Below are positions 7,180 to 16,029 of a stretch of 52,600 nt of DNA, in pieces. The DNA is from Ruminococcus sp. (lineage in GTDB: Bacteria; Bacillota; Clostridia; Oscillospirales; Acutalibacteraceae). A program made the translations under genes and the position numbers. Under the pieces are notes generated by a model, which saw nothing but the letters and a program-made list of their open reading frames with translations, had not been told where the DNA came from and searched no databases. The stretch's first letter is position 1, and each line of letters starts with the position of its first letter. The stretch spans positions 1 to 52,600 of the forward strand of contig JAFTHZ010000035.1 of assembly GCA_017457155.1 (NCBI GenBank). Direction: 5' to 3'.

Positions 7180-9921
7180 ATGAGCGAGTTCAATTTCTCA
7201 GTAATTGCAACATCTGCCCATGGCGATGGGTTCCAGAAAACCATTGACAGTATCATAAAATCCACATCGAATCTAAAAAACATCCAGCTTATACTCTGTG
7301 ATACCCTTTGCTCAGAAGAAAGCACTCAGGTAACAGAAAAAGCAAAGTCCATTAGCGCTGATGTGACAGTGCTGAAGCTTCAGGGACTCTCAGAGGCACA
7401 GGCTATGAATAAAGCTATCCCCCACATCAAGGGCAAATATACAGTCTTTGCTGAGGAAGGGGTTGTCTACACAAAGAAAGAATTCGCCACTGTCTCAAAA
7501 GAAGCAACCAAGCACCCCGGTGTCACCCTGACAATGGCTGCAACTTCCATGACAAAAGACGAGACCCTGAAAAAGTACGCTCGATTCCCTATTGAGAGAG
7601 ATGGGGTCATAAACCTCAAGGAGCTTGTATGGTACGGACACACTGCGCTGTCAACCTATTTCTTCCCCACGGAAACCATAAAAGGACTTGAATTTGACGA
7701 GTCAATTTATGATGAAAGTAAAAAGAAGTTTGTTTTGGAAGCACTACTTTGTAACCCTCAGGTAATGGTTCTTGAGAAATGCGCCTGCTTCTATACACAT
7801 GCGCTGGAGAATGATAACAATCTTTTCTCTCAGCAATACAATGAATGGTACTACACCCCTTCGCTGAGAAACTTCATTATTCCTTTCCTGAAGAACCTTC
7901 AGAACGAAAACGGCTCTGTACCCCGTTTTGTTCAGTATGCCATCACCCAGATAATACTGGCAAAGTATGCAAACAACTATTACGAGAATGACAAGGGTAT
8001 CCTCACTTCTGACCAGGCATACGAGTTCTATGATGTAACCTGTGAAGCACTTGGATATATAGAAAACTGCGTTTTCACCGAGGCGGCCATCCGTTGCAAA
8101 TACGTCCTTCGCTCACTCTGGATGCAGTTGCTTAGAGGAAAGCTGGAGAAAGCAGGCACCCCATACGAGATCGCACTGCAGGATGAAAAAGATTTTATCT
8201 CAAGCGGCACTGCTCCCGAGGACAGACAGATATACCTGAAAGTCAAAGGAGAAGAGGATGCAAGAATCTCCACCCTGAAGAGTGTTGCCCTCACAATAAA
8301 TGTTATCAACTATGATGACAACAAACTTGAATTTGACGCAGAGTTCTCAGGCAAGGACTTCTTAAACTCAGATGATATAGAACTGTTTGTTGAATACGCA
8401 GGCAAGAAAATCAGACTCTCTGAGTATCCTGTATATCCTCTGCTCAAATGCTTCGGTCTTTCCTATACAAAAAAGTACAACGTACATTTCTTTGTACCTG
8501 TTGACGATAAACTCAAGACCATCAAATTCGGATATAACCTGTGCGGCACCTACCAGACTCTGCCCATTCACTTTGCAAATCAGTTCTCACGTCTGAGACT
8601 ACGCTTTGGCAAGGCATACTGGAAGTTCTCTGATAAACTCGCACTGGCAATCAGGGACGGAAACACCCTCTACACCTTCCCTTGCACAGGTATGAGACAC
8701 TTCACCCGTGAGATAGGACTCTATCTCTCTATGCTGAAGAACACCCCCAATAAATTCTTTGCTCTCCAGTGCATCGGTCTGAGAACCATATTCAGACTCA
8801 CCAGACCCTTCTACAAAAACAGACGAATACTCATGACCTTTGACAAGCTTTACAAAGCAGGAGACAATGGTGAGTATTTTTGGAGATATGCAAACTCTGT
8901 TGACGATGGTGTGGAAACCTACTACGTAGTTTCTGACACATCTCTTGATTACAAACGTCTTAAAGAATATGACAAAAAACACACTGTTGTTCACAACAGC
9001 CTCAGATGCCGTCTTCTGGCTCTGAATATGGAGGCTATCCCTGCTACTCATACTCTGGTTATGCAGTACTGCGGATTCCCCAAGTATCTCCATCCCTATT
9101 TCCTGGACCTGTGGAATATCAAGGTCATCTGCATTCAGCATGGCCTGACTGTCCAGCAGCTTGCACAGTATCAGCGCAGAACCTACGACAATACCACACT
9201 GTACTGTCTTGCCTCCAAATATGAAAAAAAGAATCTTCTCCATCCTGTATACGGATACGAGGAGGATATGCTCAAGCTCAACGGTCTGGCAAGATATGAC
9301 GGACTTAAGAACAACGACAAAAAGGATATTCTCATCACTCCTACCTGGAGACGAAATGTTGTGTCACAGGGCATCGCATACAAGAAAAAGCCCTACAATG
9401 AGCTCTTCAAGTACACCGAGTACTTCAGACTATACAATGAGCTCATCCACGACGAAAAACTCATCGAAACAGCTAAGAAGTACGGCTATGGAATCACCTA
9501 TCTGCTTCATCCTGCCATGAGTCCCCAGCTGGAGGACTTTGATCAGAGCGGCTATGTTAAGGTTATTGCTGCCTCCGGTGATATGAACTACGAGCAGGTA
9601 CTCACCCAGTCCAGCCTTATGGTAACTGACTACTCTGGTGTACAATTTGACTTTGCATATATGCGCAAGCCCATTGTTTACTATCATCCTGCCACACTGC
9701 CTCCTCACTACGAAGCAGGAGGAATTGATTATCCCACCCAGGGATTCGGTCCTATTTGTGATAATCACAAGGATCTGGTTGACACAGTATGCAGCTTCAT
9801 TGAGAACAACTGCGGTGCCATGGATGAGTACAAGAAGAGAGCGGACGACTTCTTTGAGTTTGATGACTACAACAACTGTCAGCGAATCTACGACGAGATT
9901 CTCTCTTTTCTCAAAAAGTAA
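7180..9921 (+). CDS. Fused GT2 / CDP-glycerol glycerophosphotransferase (TagF/TagB-like)
   Basis: A 913-residue two-part enzyme. Residues 1-270 look like a GT2 glycosyltransferase (FNFSVIATSAHGDGFQKTID, then GKYTVFAEEGVVY). Residues from about 540 onward match the CDP-glycerol:poly(glycerophosphate) glycerophosphotransferase family: CIQHGLTVQQLAQY near residue 655, LLHPAMSP near 777, and VTDYSGVQFDFAYMRKP near 816, with the family His and Asp positions present. It probably builds a teichoic-acid-like phosphopolyol polymer at the inner membrane face. I chose the ATG at 7180 because GGAGGT lies five bases upstream; an earlier ATG at 7144 has no such site. The next gene (LicD) follows by 32 bp. 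Confidence 0.85.
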   Translation: MSEFNFSVIATSAHGDGFQKTIDSIIKSTSNLKNIQLILCDTLCSEESTQVTEKAKSISADVTVLKLQGLSEAQAMNKAIPHIKGKYTVFAEEGVVYTKKEFATVSKEATKHPGVTLTMAATSMTKDETLKKYARFPIERDGVINLKELVWYGHTALSTYFFPTETIKGLEFDESIYDESKKKFVLEALLCNPQVMVLEKCACFYTHALENDNNLFSQQYNEWYYTPSLRNFIIPFLKNLQNENGSVPRFVQYAITQIILAKYANNYYENDKGILTSDQAYEFYDVTCEALGYIENCVFTEAAIRCKYVLRSLWMQLLRGKLEKAGTPYEIALQDEKDFISSGTAPEDRQIYLKVKGEEDARISTLKSVALTINVINYDDNKLEFDAEFSGKDFLNSDDIELFVEYAGKKIRLSEYPVYPLLKCFGLSYTKKYNVHFFVPVDDKLKTIKFGYNLCGTYQTLPIHFANQFSRLRLRFGKAYWKFSDKLALAIRDGNTLYTFPCTGMRHFTREIGLYLSMLKNTPNKFFALQCIGLRTIFRLTRPFYKNRRILMTFDKLYKAGDNGEYFWRYANSVDDGVETYYVVSDTSLDYKRLKEYDKKHTVVHNSLRCRLLALNMEAIPATHTLVMQYCGFPKYLHPYFLDLWNIKVICIQHGLTVQQLAQYQRRTYDNTTLYCLASKYEKKNLLHPVYGYEEDMLKLNGLARYDGLKNNDKKDILITPTWRRNVVSQGIAYKKKPYNELFKYTEYFRLYNELIHDEKLIETAKKYGYGITYLLHPAMSPQLEDFDQSGYVKVIAASGDMNYEQVLTQSSLMVTDYSGVQFDFAYMRKPIVYYHPATLPPHYEAGGIDYPTQGFGPICDNHKDLVDTVCSFIENNCGAMDEYKKRADDFFEFDDYNNCQRIYDEILSFLKK

Positions 9922-9953
9922 CAATTAAGAACTACGGTATGGAGTTGACGATT

Positions 9954-11018
9954 ATGTCCCGTACAGAAAAACTCAACACAAAAGAACTCACAGATATAGC
10001 TGTGAGCACTATCACCGAGAAACTCTCTTGTGAAAGCTGTCAGGATGACTCTGCAGCTATGAGCAAAGAAATACAACTGGCTTTGGAAGAGAAGCTCTCT
10101 GCCTGCATAAAGGAGAAGGAAACCCTCCGAAAACTCCAGCTCACTGAGCTTGAGATTCTCAAGGAAGTTGACCGTATTTGTCGCAAGCACAACCTGCGAT
10201 ACTACATTGTTGGCGGCACCCTCATCGGAGCTGTCCGCCACAAAGGCTTCATTCCCTGGGATGATGATATCGACATCTCTATGCCCAGAGAAGACTTTGA
10301 TAAACTGTGTAGTCTGGCATCTGCTGAGCTTGGAGACGGATACTTCTTCCAGACTCAGAAAAGCGAGAAAGGTTGCTACTTCTATTACGGTAAAGTCCGC
10401 AAAGAAGGCACCTACTTCGGAGAAGAAAAGTTTGAACATCTCCCTCTGCACAAGGGTATTTTCATCGACGTTTTTCCCCTGGACTATATTCCTGACAACA
10501 CTATCCTGCAGAAAATAATATTCAGAGGTTTCAGCTGTCTCGGCGGCTTCATCTGCTCTAAGGAGAAGACAACAGAATTCCTGTACAAGAATATGAGCCT
10601 GCCCTTCATCCTGAGCTTCAGATTTTTACAGTGTCTGCTTCCAAAGAAATTTCTTCTTTGGCTCAGATCAGGACTCGGAAAGCTCTCAAACAAATTGTCA
10701 AAGAAGAATCTTTTGGCATCACTCAGCGGATTCCACGGATATCCAAACGAGATTGCACCCGCTCAGTGGTGGGGCGACGGCTGTGACATTGAGTTTGAGG
10801 GATACACTTTCAGAGCTCCCTCAGAATACCACACACTGCTGACCCATATGTTTGGCGACTATATGCAGCTTCCTCCTGAGGAAGAGAGAGTCAACCACTC
10901 TGTTGACAGCAGCAAGATAATCTTCTCGGGATGCACCCCACAGGACTATGCACCGAAGATAAAAAGAAAGCACAGCCACAGGTACTTCCCTGCTGAGTAT
11001 GACACAGAAAACATATAA
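9954..11018 (+). CDS. LicD family phosphotransferase
   Basis: A 354-residue LicD-family protein. An N-terminal helical extension of about 60 residues precedes the domain, which begins at LQLTELEILKEVDRICRKH. It carries YYIVGGTLIGAVRHKGFIPW near residue 85 and WDDDIDISMPREDF near residue 101, the nucleotidyltransferase-fold metal site. Known members transfer phosphocholine or other phospho-groups onto teichoic acids or glycans. Here it follows the CDP-glycerol transferase gene, so decoration of the same polymer is likely. GGAG at 9941-9944 favours ATG 9954 over ATG 9939. Confidence 0.9.
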   Translation: MSRTEKLNTKELTDIAVSTITEKLSCESCQDDSAAMSKEIQLALEEKLSACIKEKETLRKLQLTELEILKEVDRICRKHNLRYYIVGGTLIGAVRHKGFIPWDDDIDISMPREDFDKLCSLASAELGDGYFFQTQKSEKGCYFYYGKVRKEGTYFGEEKFEHLPLHKGIFIDVFPLDYIPDNTILQKIIFRGFSCLGGFICSKEKTTEFLYKNMSLPFILSFRFLQCLLPKKFLLWLRSGLGKLSNKLSKKNLLASLSGFHGYPNEIAPAQWWGDGCDIEFEGYTFRAPSEYHTLLTHMFGDYMQLPPEEERVNHSVDSSKIIFSGCTPQDYAPKIKRKHSHRYFPAEYDTENI

Positions 11019-11027
11019 TAAAAAAAC

Positions 11028-11056
11028 AAGCCTTCCGAAAATAATTCGGAAGGCTT
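11028..11056. terminator. Bidirectional intrinsic terminator
   Basis: A perfect 12-bp stem (11028-11039 / 11045-11056) with a 5-base loop and A/T runs on both sides, between two convergent genes. Confidence 0.92.
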
Positions 11057-11062
11057 TTATTA

Positions 11063-12574
11063 TTATGATTTATGAGTATCTGCAGGTAGAGGATTATCGA
11101 TGAAGATATCCCCTCTCTTGAAGATGTAACGTCGATAGGCATGCATATTGGTGAAGTCCCAACGCTCTCTGAATCCCAAGTCACTCAGTCTCTGAGCACA
11201 GGGGGTATAGTCGATGGTTTCGCTGACTATGACAAAGGGTCTTCTGCCGAAGGAACGCTTAATTCTGTCTGTACCGTACACAGGTTTTGAAAGACAAGTA
11301 GTACCCACAAGGCTTGGGTCATCACTAACAAAGAAATCCACATTCTCATAGAAGAAGTCCTTATTGAGTTTCTCAGACTCAAGGTTCGGAAGTCCCCAGC
11401 AAACAGTCTTTCTCTTGGAGATATCTGCACATCTCGCTTCATGAAGGTTGGTTGCAAAGGGGATTATAAAGTCAGCCACGCTTTTGTAGGCAGACTTCTT
11501 CTCTCTTTCCAAAGCACCCGAATCATAACCCTTGACCTGTGCATCAATCATGGTATCCACGATAAAATCCGCGTTATCCAGCATATCGTACTCCAGATAC
11601 CTGTGACTGCATCCGATGCTCTCTCCAAAGAATCTGAGCTTATCGTTCCACACAAAGGCAACAGAGGGAATTCCAAGGGAGAAAGCTATTATGTTTGCGT
11701 GCATTCTGACCGCTATAATTGAGGAAAATCCTGAAATAGTCTCCACCAGCTCGCGGGAAGTCTGAGGAGCCGGCACCGAAACTGACTCTCTGTCGTCAGC
11801 TTTTCCCAGACGCTCCAGAAGTTCTGTGAGAAACTCCTCGTCCTGTCGCAGTCCGTTTGTAAACAGCTTCCATCTGATGTTTCTACTGTCAAGAACTGAG
11901 ATAATATTCTCCCAGATATCCAGAAGCTGTTCTCCGCTCACGGGTATTCCATGGTCAGTAAACAACGCAGACCGAGCCACGCCAAGACCGACTACATCAG
12001 AGGATTCATCTCTGCTGATACCATATACATCCGCACAATGCACCGCAGGATCAGCAACTCTAACAGCAGATATGGAGTGATCCTTCAAGTATGTATTGTT
12101 CAACAAATCAGCAAAATCACGGGAGGTGATGTACCGGTTGGAGTATCGTCGAAGCATATCCCTGATTGCAAGACACCCTTCGTGGCTTCCATCATAGTCT
12201 TCAACACCCATGGCATTGTACATCACAGGAATTCCGTAGTGCTCTGCCCTGTCTGTAATGCGACCCATTTCCTTTGGAAAATTCTCCTGCTTGTACTTGA
12301 TAAAGCCTCCGCCGGGAAAAACAACCAGGTCGCTGTTACGCACGCGATTCAGGCTTGCCTTGTCCTTTTGTCTGCGGATATCAATGGTGGACAGCTTAAG
12401 CTTTCTGACCTTTGCCTGAGCAAAGGCTTTTCTCACCAGATAAGAGGTACAATCAGAAATAACAACATCACCAAAGTTTTTGCACTGCATAAGCCCTGCA
12501 ACGAGCACTCTGGTTTCCTCGTAATTCTCTTTTATATATTTTTCTCTTTGAAGTTCAGGGTTGTTTGGAAACAT
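11063..12574 (-). CDS. Polysaccharide pyruvyl transferase family protein
   Basis: A 503-residue protein of the PS_pyruv_trans family, which adds pyruvate ketals to surface sugars using phosphoenolpyruvate. Visible family features are GLMQCKNFGDVVISD near residue 27, LVVFPGGGFIKY, YGIPVMYNAMGV, and AVRMHANIIAFSLGIPSVAF, whose R-x-H-x-x-x-x-A core is the most conserved part. The C-terminal 120 residues (from about 385) are extra relative to short family members. It is the second gene of a leftward pair behind the epimerase gene, 62 bp apart, so both probably serve the same glycan. The exact acceptor is unknown. Confidence 0.85.
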   Translation of the reverse strand: MFPNNPELQREKYIKENYEETRVLVAGLMQCKNFGDVVISDCTSYLVRKAFAQAKVRKLKLSTIDIRRQKDKASLNRVRNSDLVVFPGGGFIKYKQENFPKEMGRITDRAEHYGIPVMYNAMGVEDYDGSHEGCLAIRDMLRRYSNRYITSRDFADLLNNTYLKDHSISAVRVADPAVHCADVYGISRDESSDVVGLGVARSALFTDHGIPVSGEQLLDIWENIISVLDSRNIRWKLFTNGLRQDEEFLTELLERLGKADDRESVSVPAPQTSRELVETISGFSSIIAVRMHANIIAFSLGIPSVAFVWNDKLRFFGESIGCSHRYLEYDMLDNADFIVDTMIDAQVKGYDSGALEREKKSAYKSVADFIIPFATNLHEARCADISKRKTVCWGLPNLESEKLNKDFFYENVDFFVSDDPSLVGTTCLSKPVYGTDRIKRSFGRRPFVIVSETIDYTPCAQRLSDLGFRERWDFTNMHAYRRYIFKRGDIFIDNPLPADTHKS

Positions 12575-12636
12575 CTTGTTTCTGACCCTTTTGTACAGGT
12601 TAATAGAACCACTCCCTCGTTTTTTTCGGGGATAAA

Positions 12637-13689
12637 TCAGTCGAAGCTGACAACAGTCCTCTTGAGACCATCACGAAGCTTGATTTCAGGTTTCCAGCCC
12701 AGGGCCTGCAGCTTGGCTGTGTCAAGGCCGACTCTGGTGTAATTGCAGTAACCGCTGGTATCACCGGATATCTCAAAGATAACATCGATATTTCTCTCAG
12801 GGAACAATTCTGAAAGCATCTTTGCCACATCGCGTATAGGTGTGGGCTCCGTTTCGTTTGCAAGGTTATATGCCTGACCGTTCTCGCCCTTGAGCATAGC
12901 AAGGAAGATTGCAGCCACAGCATCGGTTACATAGCAAAAAGCACGCTGTGCCATACCATCACTTTTGAGAACGATGTTTCTGGAATTGACAGCATCGCTG
13001 ATGAAATCAGACATTACTCTTCCGTCGTTATCGATAATCATACCGGGGCCATAGGAGTGTGCGATACGCAGTACTGTGAAAGGAACATTGTACTGTACAA
13101 GATAACTCTTCAGGATATTCTCTGCAATACGCTTGCTCTCAGGATAGCATGAGCGTGCATCAAGAGGATCAAAAACGCCCATATCGGTTTCCTTGATAAA
13201 CTCTACTCCCTCGACCTTGCCATAAATCTCACGGGTTGAGGGGTAGATGATATTTGTAACCTTCTTCTCTCTGGCAAGCTCCAGAACACTGACTGTGCCC
13301 TGTGTATTAGCTGCAATAATTCCAGTAGGATTATTCCTTATGAAATACGGACTGCAGGCACCTGCTGCATGAAAAATATAATGAATATCGCCATCGTAGT
13401 TTATGGGTTCGCATACATCCTGTGCCAGTATCTCAAATCTTTCGTCAGAGAGGAATCCCGCAAACTTTGCCTCTGCCTTTGCTTTGTTTCTTACAAGAGC
13501 AACAACCTTTATACCGTAGTCACGGGTCAGGTTCAGGTGCATAAGACCCATGGTGAAATAATACGCAAGCATACCTGTGGCACCTGTCACAAGGACAGTC
13601 TTGCCCTTAAGCATTTCGTAGGGAACATAGTCTCTGGAAACAAGTTCTTCCATATCCTCCAGAACAACTTTTTTATCATATAAAAACAT
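12637..13689 (-). CDS. NAD-dependent epimerase/dehydratase
   Basis: A 350-residue extended short-chain dehydrogenase. The Rossmann motif VLVTGATGMLAYYF starts near residue 31, and the catalytic Y-x-x-x-K is CYPESKRIAENIL with the upstream serine in IIYPSTREIYG. HAYGPGM-like HSYGPGM and RAFCYVTDAVAAI are typical of nucleotide-sugar enzymes such as dTDP-glucose dehydratases and UDP-glucuronate decarboxylases. The exact sugar reaction cannot be assigned. I placed the start at 13689, where AAAGGAAG sits seven bases upstream, rather than at 13752. It is first in a pair with the pyruvyl transferase gene. Confidence 0.88.
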   Translation of the reverse strand: MFLYDKKVVLEDMEELVSRDYVPYEMLKGKTVLVTGATGMLAYYFTMGLMHLNLTRDYGIKVVALVRNKAKAEAKFAGFLSDERFEILAQDVCEPINYDGDIHYIFHAAGACSPYFIRNNPTGIIAANTQGTVSVLELAREKKVTNIIYPSTREIYGKVEGVEFIKETDMGVFDPLDARSCYPESKRIAENILKSYLVQYNVPFTVLRIAHSYGPGMIIDNDGRVMSDFISDAVNSRNIVLKSDGMAQRAFCYVTDAVAAIFLAMLKGENGQAYNLANETEPTPIRDVAKMLSELFPERNIDVIFEISGDTSGYCNYTRVGLDTAKLQALGWKPEIKLRDGLKRTVVSFD

Positions 13690-13742
13690 ACAAAAACTTC
13701 CTTTCTGCAGGGAACATCCCCCTGTTTCTGTTATACATAAAT

Positions 13743-13771
13743 AGTATATCATGAAGCAAAAAAACTTTCAA
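13743..13771 (-). promoter_or_regulatory. Sigma-A promoter of epimerase/pyruvyl transferase pair
   Basis: Minus strand: TTGAAA (13766-13771), 17 bp, TATACT (13743-13748). Leader of about 47 bases. Confidence 0.75.
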
Positions 13772-13801
13772 TAAAATATACAAATATATTAGAAAAAACC
13801 A

Positions 13802-13830
13802 TTGTGCGCAACTAAAACATTTGATATAAT
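13802..13830 (+). promoter_or_regulatory. Sigma-A promoter of CotH-dockerin gene
   Basis: TTGTGC (13802-13807), 17 bp, TATAAT (13825-13830), followed by AAGGAGG and the ATG at 13862. Confidence 0.75.
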
Positions 13831-13861
13831 ATATATACCCTATAATTAAGGAGGAATTCTC

Positions 13862-15925
13862 ATGAAAAAAATTATTTCTCTACTACTTTGCACTCTGATT
13901 CTGATGAGTGCGGGAGCAGTATCCTTCGGAGTATCTGCAAAGGTACCCGACAATGCCCCCGACTACATCAAAGAAGACATGCTTTATGTCCACGCTGTTG
14001 ACGATATCAGCGAGACTGAGTCCTGGCACCACTGGCAGAACTCCGACGCGTATATCGGCTATGACGAAGAGGATATGGAGGAGCTGGGACTCAAACCCGG
14101 CGGCGGTATTTCTGACGAAAAATACTTCTTCCTCCCCTCCAGCGTATCCGACAACTCTGTCATTGTGATGAACACCTTCTCCAAGGATGCGGTTATCGGC
14201 GGCATTACTGTTCCTGCAGGCGGCACAGCTTCTGTTACTTACACCGCCAACACCCCCTGCACCGTTACAATCGGAAGCGAGTCATACGAGCTCATATTCA
14301 TGCACTCCACCGCAGAGGCATCCATCTTCGTAAACAACACCGACGCTGACGGAAACGGCACAGATCTTTACTCCTACCTTTGTGAAGACAAGGAAAACGA
14401 CGCAAAGGCAACAGGAGCTATTGTTGACGACGAAGGAAACGTAGACAACACCCCCATCAAGAAAATCAAGGGCAGAGGTAACACCACATGGCTGAAAACC
14501 AAGAAGCCCTTCAACATTAACTACGACAGCGCTGTATCCGTAGATGGTATGGAAAAGACAAAGAAGCTCTCTCTTCTTGCCAACTATCAGGATGCATCCC
14601 TTGTGCGCAACCGTCTGCTTCAGGACCTGTCCGATGCCGTGGGAATGCCCTATGCCTCCGACTCCAGATTCGTAGACCTCTATATGAACGGCACATATCT
14701 CGGCTCATATCAGCTCACCCAGAAGGTTGACATCGGTAAAAACAACCTTGTCCCCGAGATTGACGACGACACACATCTCAACGATGACGGAACCCTCAAG
14801 GATGAATTCCCCTTTATCTGTGAGGTTGATGCATCTGCCGGAGACAGCGACTACTGGGTACAGACAAGCTCAGCAAAATGCAAGCTCACTCTGAAGGGAC
14901 CCGAAATCGACGAGGGCGACCCTTACTACGATGAGGTTCTTGATATTGCAAAAGTCAAGTTCGATAATATGTACAATGCTATCCGCCAGAACTCCTCCAA
15001 TATGCAGGAACTGGTAGATCTTGATTCTCTGACAAAGATAATGCTCATCAATGAGCTGGGCAAGAACTGGGACGTAGGCGTATCCTCTCTGTACTTTGTA
15101 TACAAGCAGGCTGAGGACGGAACATGGAAGTTCTTTGCCTCTCCTGTATGGGACTATGACAACTCACTGGGTAATGCCACAGGCGTTGTCAGAGACCTGC
15201 AGAACATGGGCGTTGAAGACTACGAGGAGCCCACAGGCTGGTGGGTACAGTACAAGCCCGGTGCCCGTCCCTCCAACAAATCCTCAAAGTACACCATTCT
15301 CGGCTGGGCAGCAAGAAACTCAACAGTTATGTACAACGCTGCTCAGGTATGGTTCAATGACTTTGTGCCTGCTCTGGAGACTTTCAACAGCACAGGCATA
15401 AACTCCGGAGAAATATACTCGAGGGATGTATACTATAACATCCTCGAGGGTACAGCTGCCATGAACTACGGCATGGGCTGGCAGCTCAACACAGGCAGCT
15501 GGATCTGTGACCACTCAAATCTGCTCACCGGCACATTTGACCCACAGAGCGGCACCTATGTTCAGGCAACAAAGAGCACAACCTACGATATCTCAACCTT
15601 CAAGGGAGAGTATGACTATACCATCGACTGGCTCAACTCCCGTGCAGCATGGCTGAGCGCGCAGTTTATCGCAGACTACGAACCCGGCCTGACAGAGAAG
15701 GATGCAATCATCGGAGACACAGACCTGAACCTGCAGGTCAATGTCAAGGATGCTACCCTCATCCAGAAGTATCTGGTTGACCTGGATACCATAGAGGACC
15801 TGGGAATGAGATGTGCTGATGTAAACAAGGACGAGAAGGTGAACATCACAGACGCCACCGCCATCCAGAAATTCCTTGCAGACATCGACAAATCTTATCC
15901 TATCAACGAAAAACTTGTTAAGTAA
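13862..15925 (+). CDS. Secreted CotH-type kinase with C-terminal dockerin
   Basis: A 687-residue secreted protein: signal peptide (1-26), a short N-terminal beta region, a CotH kinase domain (about 190-590), and a type I dockerin (about 617-680). Kinase-type residues are visible: KGRGNTTWLKTKKPFNI, the helix NYQDASLVRNRLLQDL, and the metal site PVWDYDNSLGNATG. The dockerin has two calcium loops, each ending in a helix with DATLIQK and DATAIQK. CotH proteins are atypical protein kinases of spore coats; many anaerobes carry secreted forms on cellulosome-like systems with unknown substrates. It should dock onto one of the cohesin proteins of this window (inference). Start is fixed by AAGGAGG. 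Confidence 0.9.
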   Translation: MKKIISLLLCTLILMSAGAVSFGVSAKVPDNAPDYIKEDMLYVHAVDDISETESWHHWQNSDAYIGYDEEDMEELGLKPGGGISDEKYFFLPSSVSDNSVIVMNTFSKDAVIGGITVPAGGTASVTYTANTPCTVTIGSESYELIFMHSTAEASIFVNNTDADGNGTDLYSYLCEDKENDAKATGAIVDDEGNVDNTPIKKIKGRGNTTWLKTKKPFNINYDSAVSVDGMEKTKKLSLLANYQDASLVRNRLLQDLSDAVGMPYASDSRFVDLYMNGTYLGSYQLTQKVDIGKNNLVPEIDDDTHLNDDGTLKDEFPFICEVDASAGDSDYWVQTSSAKCKLTLKGPEIDEGDPYYDEVLDIAKVKFDNMYNAIRQNSSNMQELVDLDSLTKIMLINELGKNWDVGVSSLYFVYKQAEDGTWKFFASPVWDYDNSLGNATGVVRDLQNMGVEDYEEPTGWWVQYKPGARPSNKSSKYTILGWAARNSTVMYNAAQVWFNDFVPALETFNSTGINSGEIYSRDVYYNILEGTAAMNYGMGWQLNTGSWICDHSNLLTGTFDPQSGTYVQATKSTTYDISTFKGEYDYTIDWLNSRAAWLSAQFIADYEPGLTEKDAIIGDTDLNLQVNVKDATLIQKYLVDLDTIEDLGMRCADVNKDEKVNITDATAIQKFLADIDKSYPINEKLVK

Positions 15926-15940
15926 TCAAAGCGTACTATC

Positions 15941-15976
15941 GAATCCCTGTCCCACGGGCAGGGATTCACTTTTTTT
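15941..15976 (+). terminator. Intrinsic terminator
   Basis: Stem GAATCCCTG / CAGGGATTC (15941-15949 / 15959-15967), extendable by CCC/GGG inside the loop, then AC and a seven-T run. Confidence 0.9.
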
Positions 15977-15987
15977 AACATAATTTA

Positions 15988-16016
15988 TTGATTTTTTTCC
16001 ACTATTATGCTATACT
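15988..16016 (+). promoter_or_regulatory. Sigma-A promoter very close to the start codon
   Basis: TTGATT (15988-15993), 17 bp, TATACT (16011-16016). Transcription should start near 16023, only about seven bases before the ATG at 16030. Confidence 0.7.
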
Positions 16017-16029
16017 TTAGGGTGGTTGA

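Noticed and set aside
13690-13752. Upstream start of the epimerase at 13752
   Set aside because: It would lie upstream of the predicted transcription start (promoter -10 box at 13743-13748), and AAAGGAAG clearly serves the ATG at 13689.
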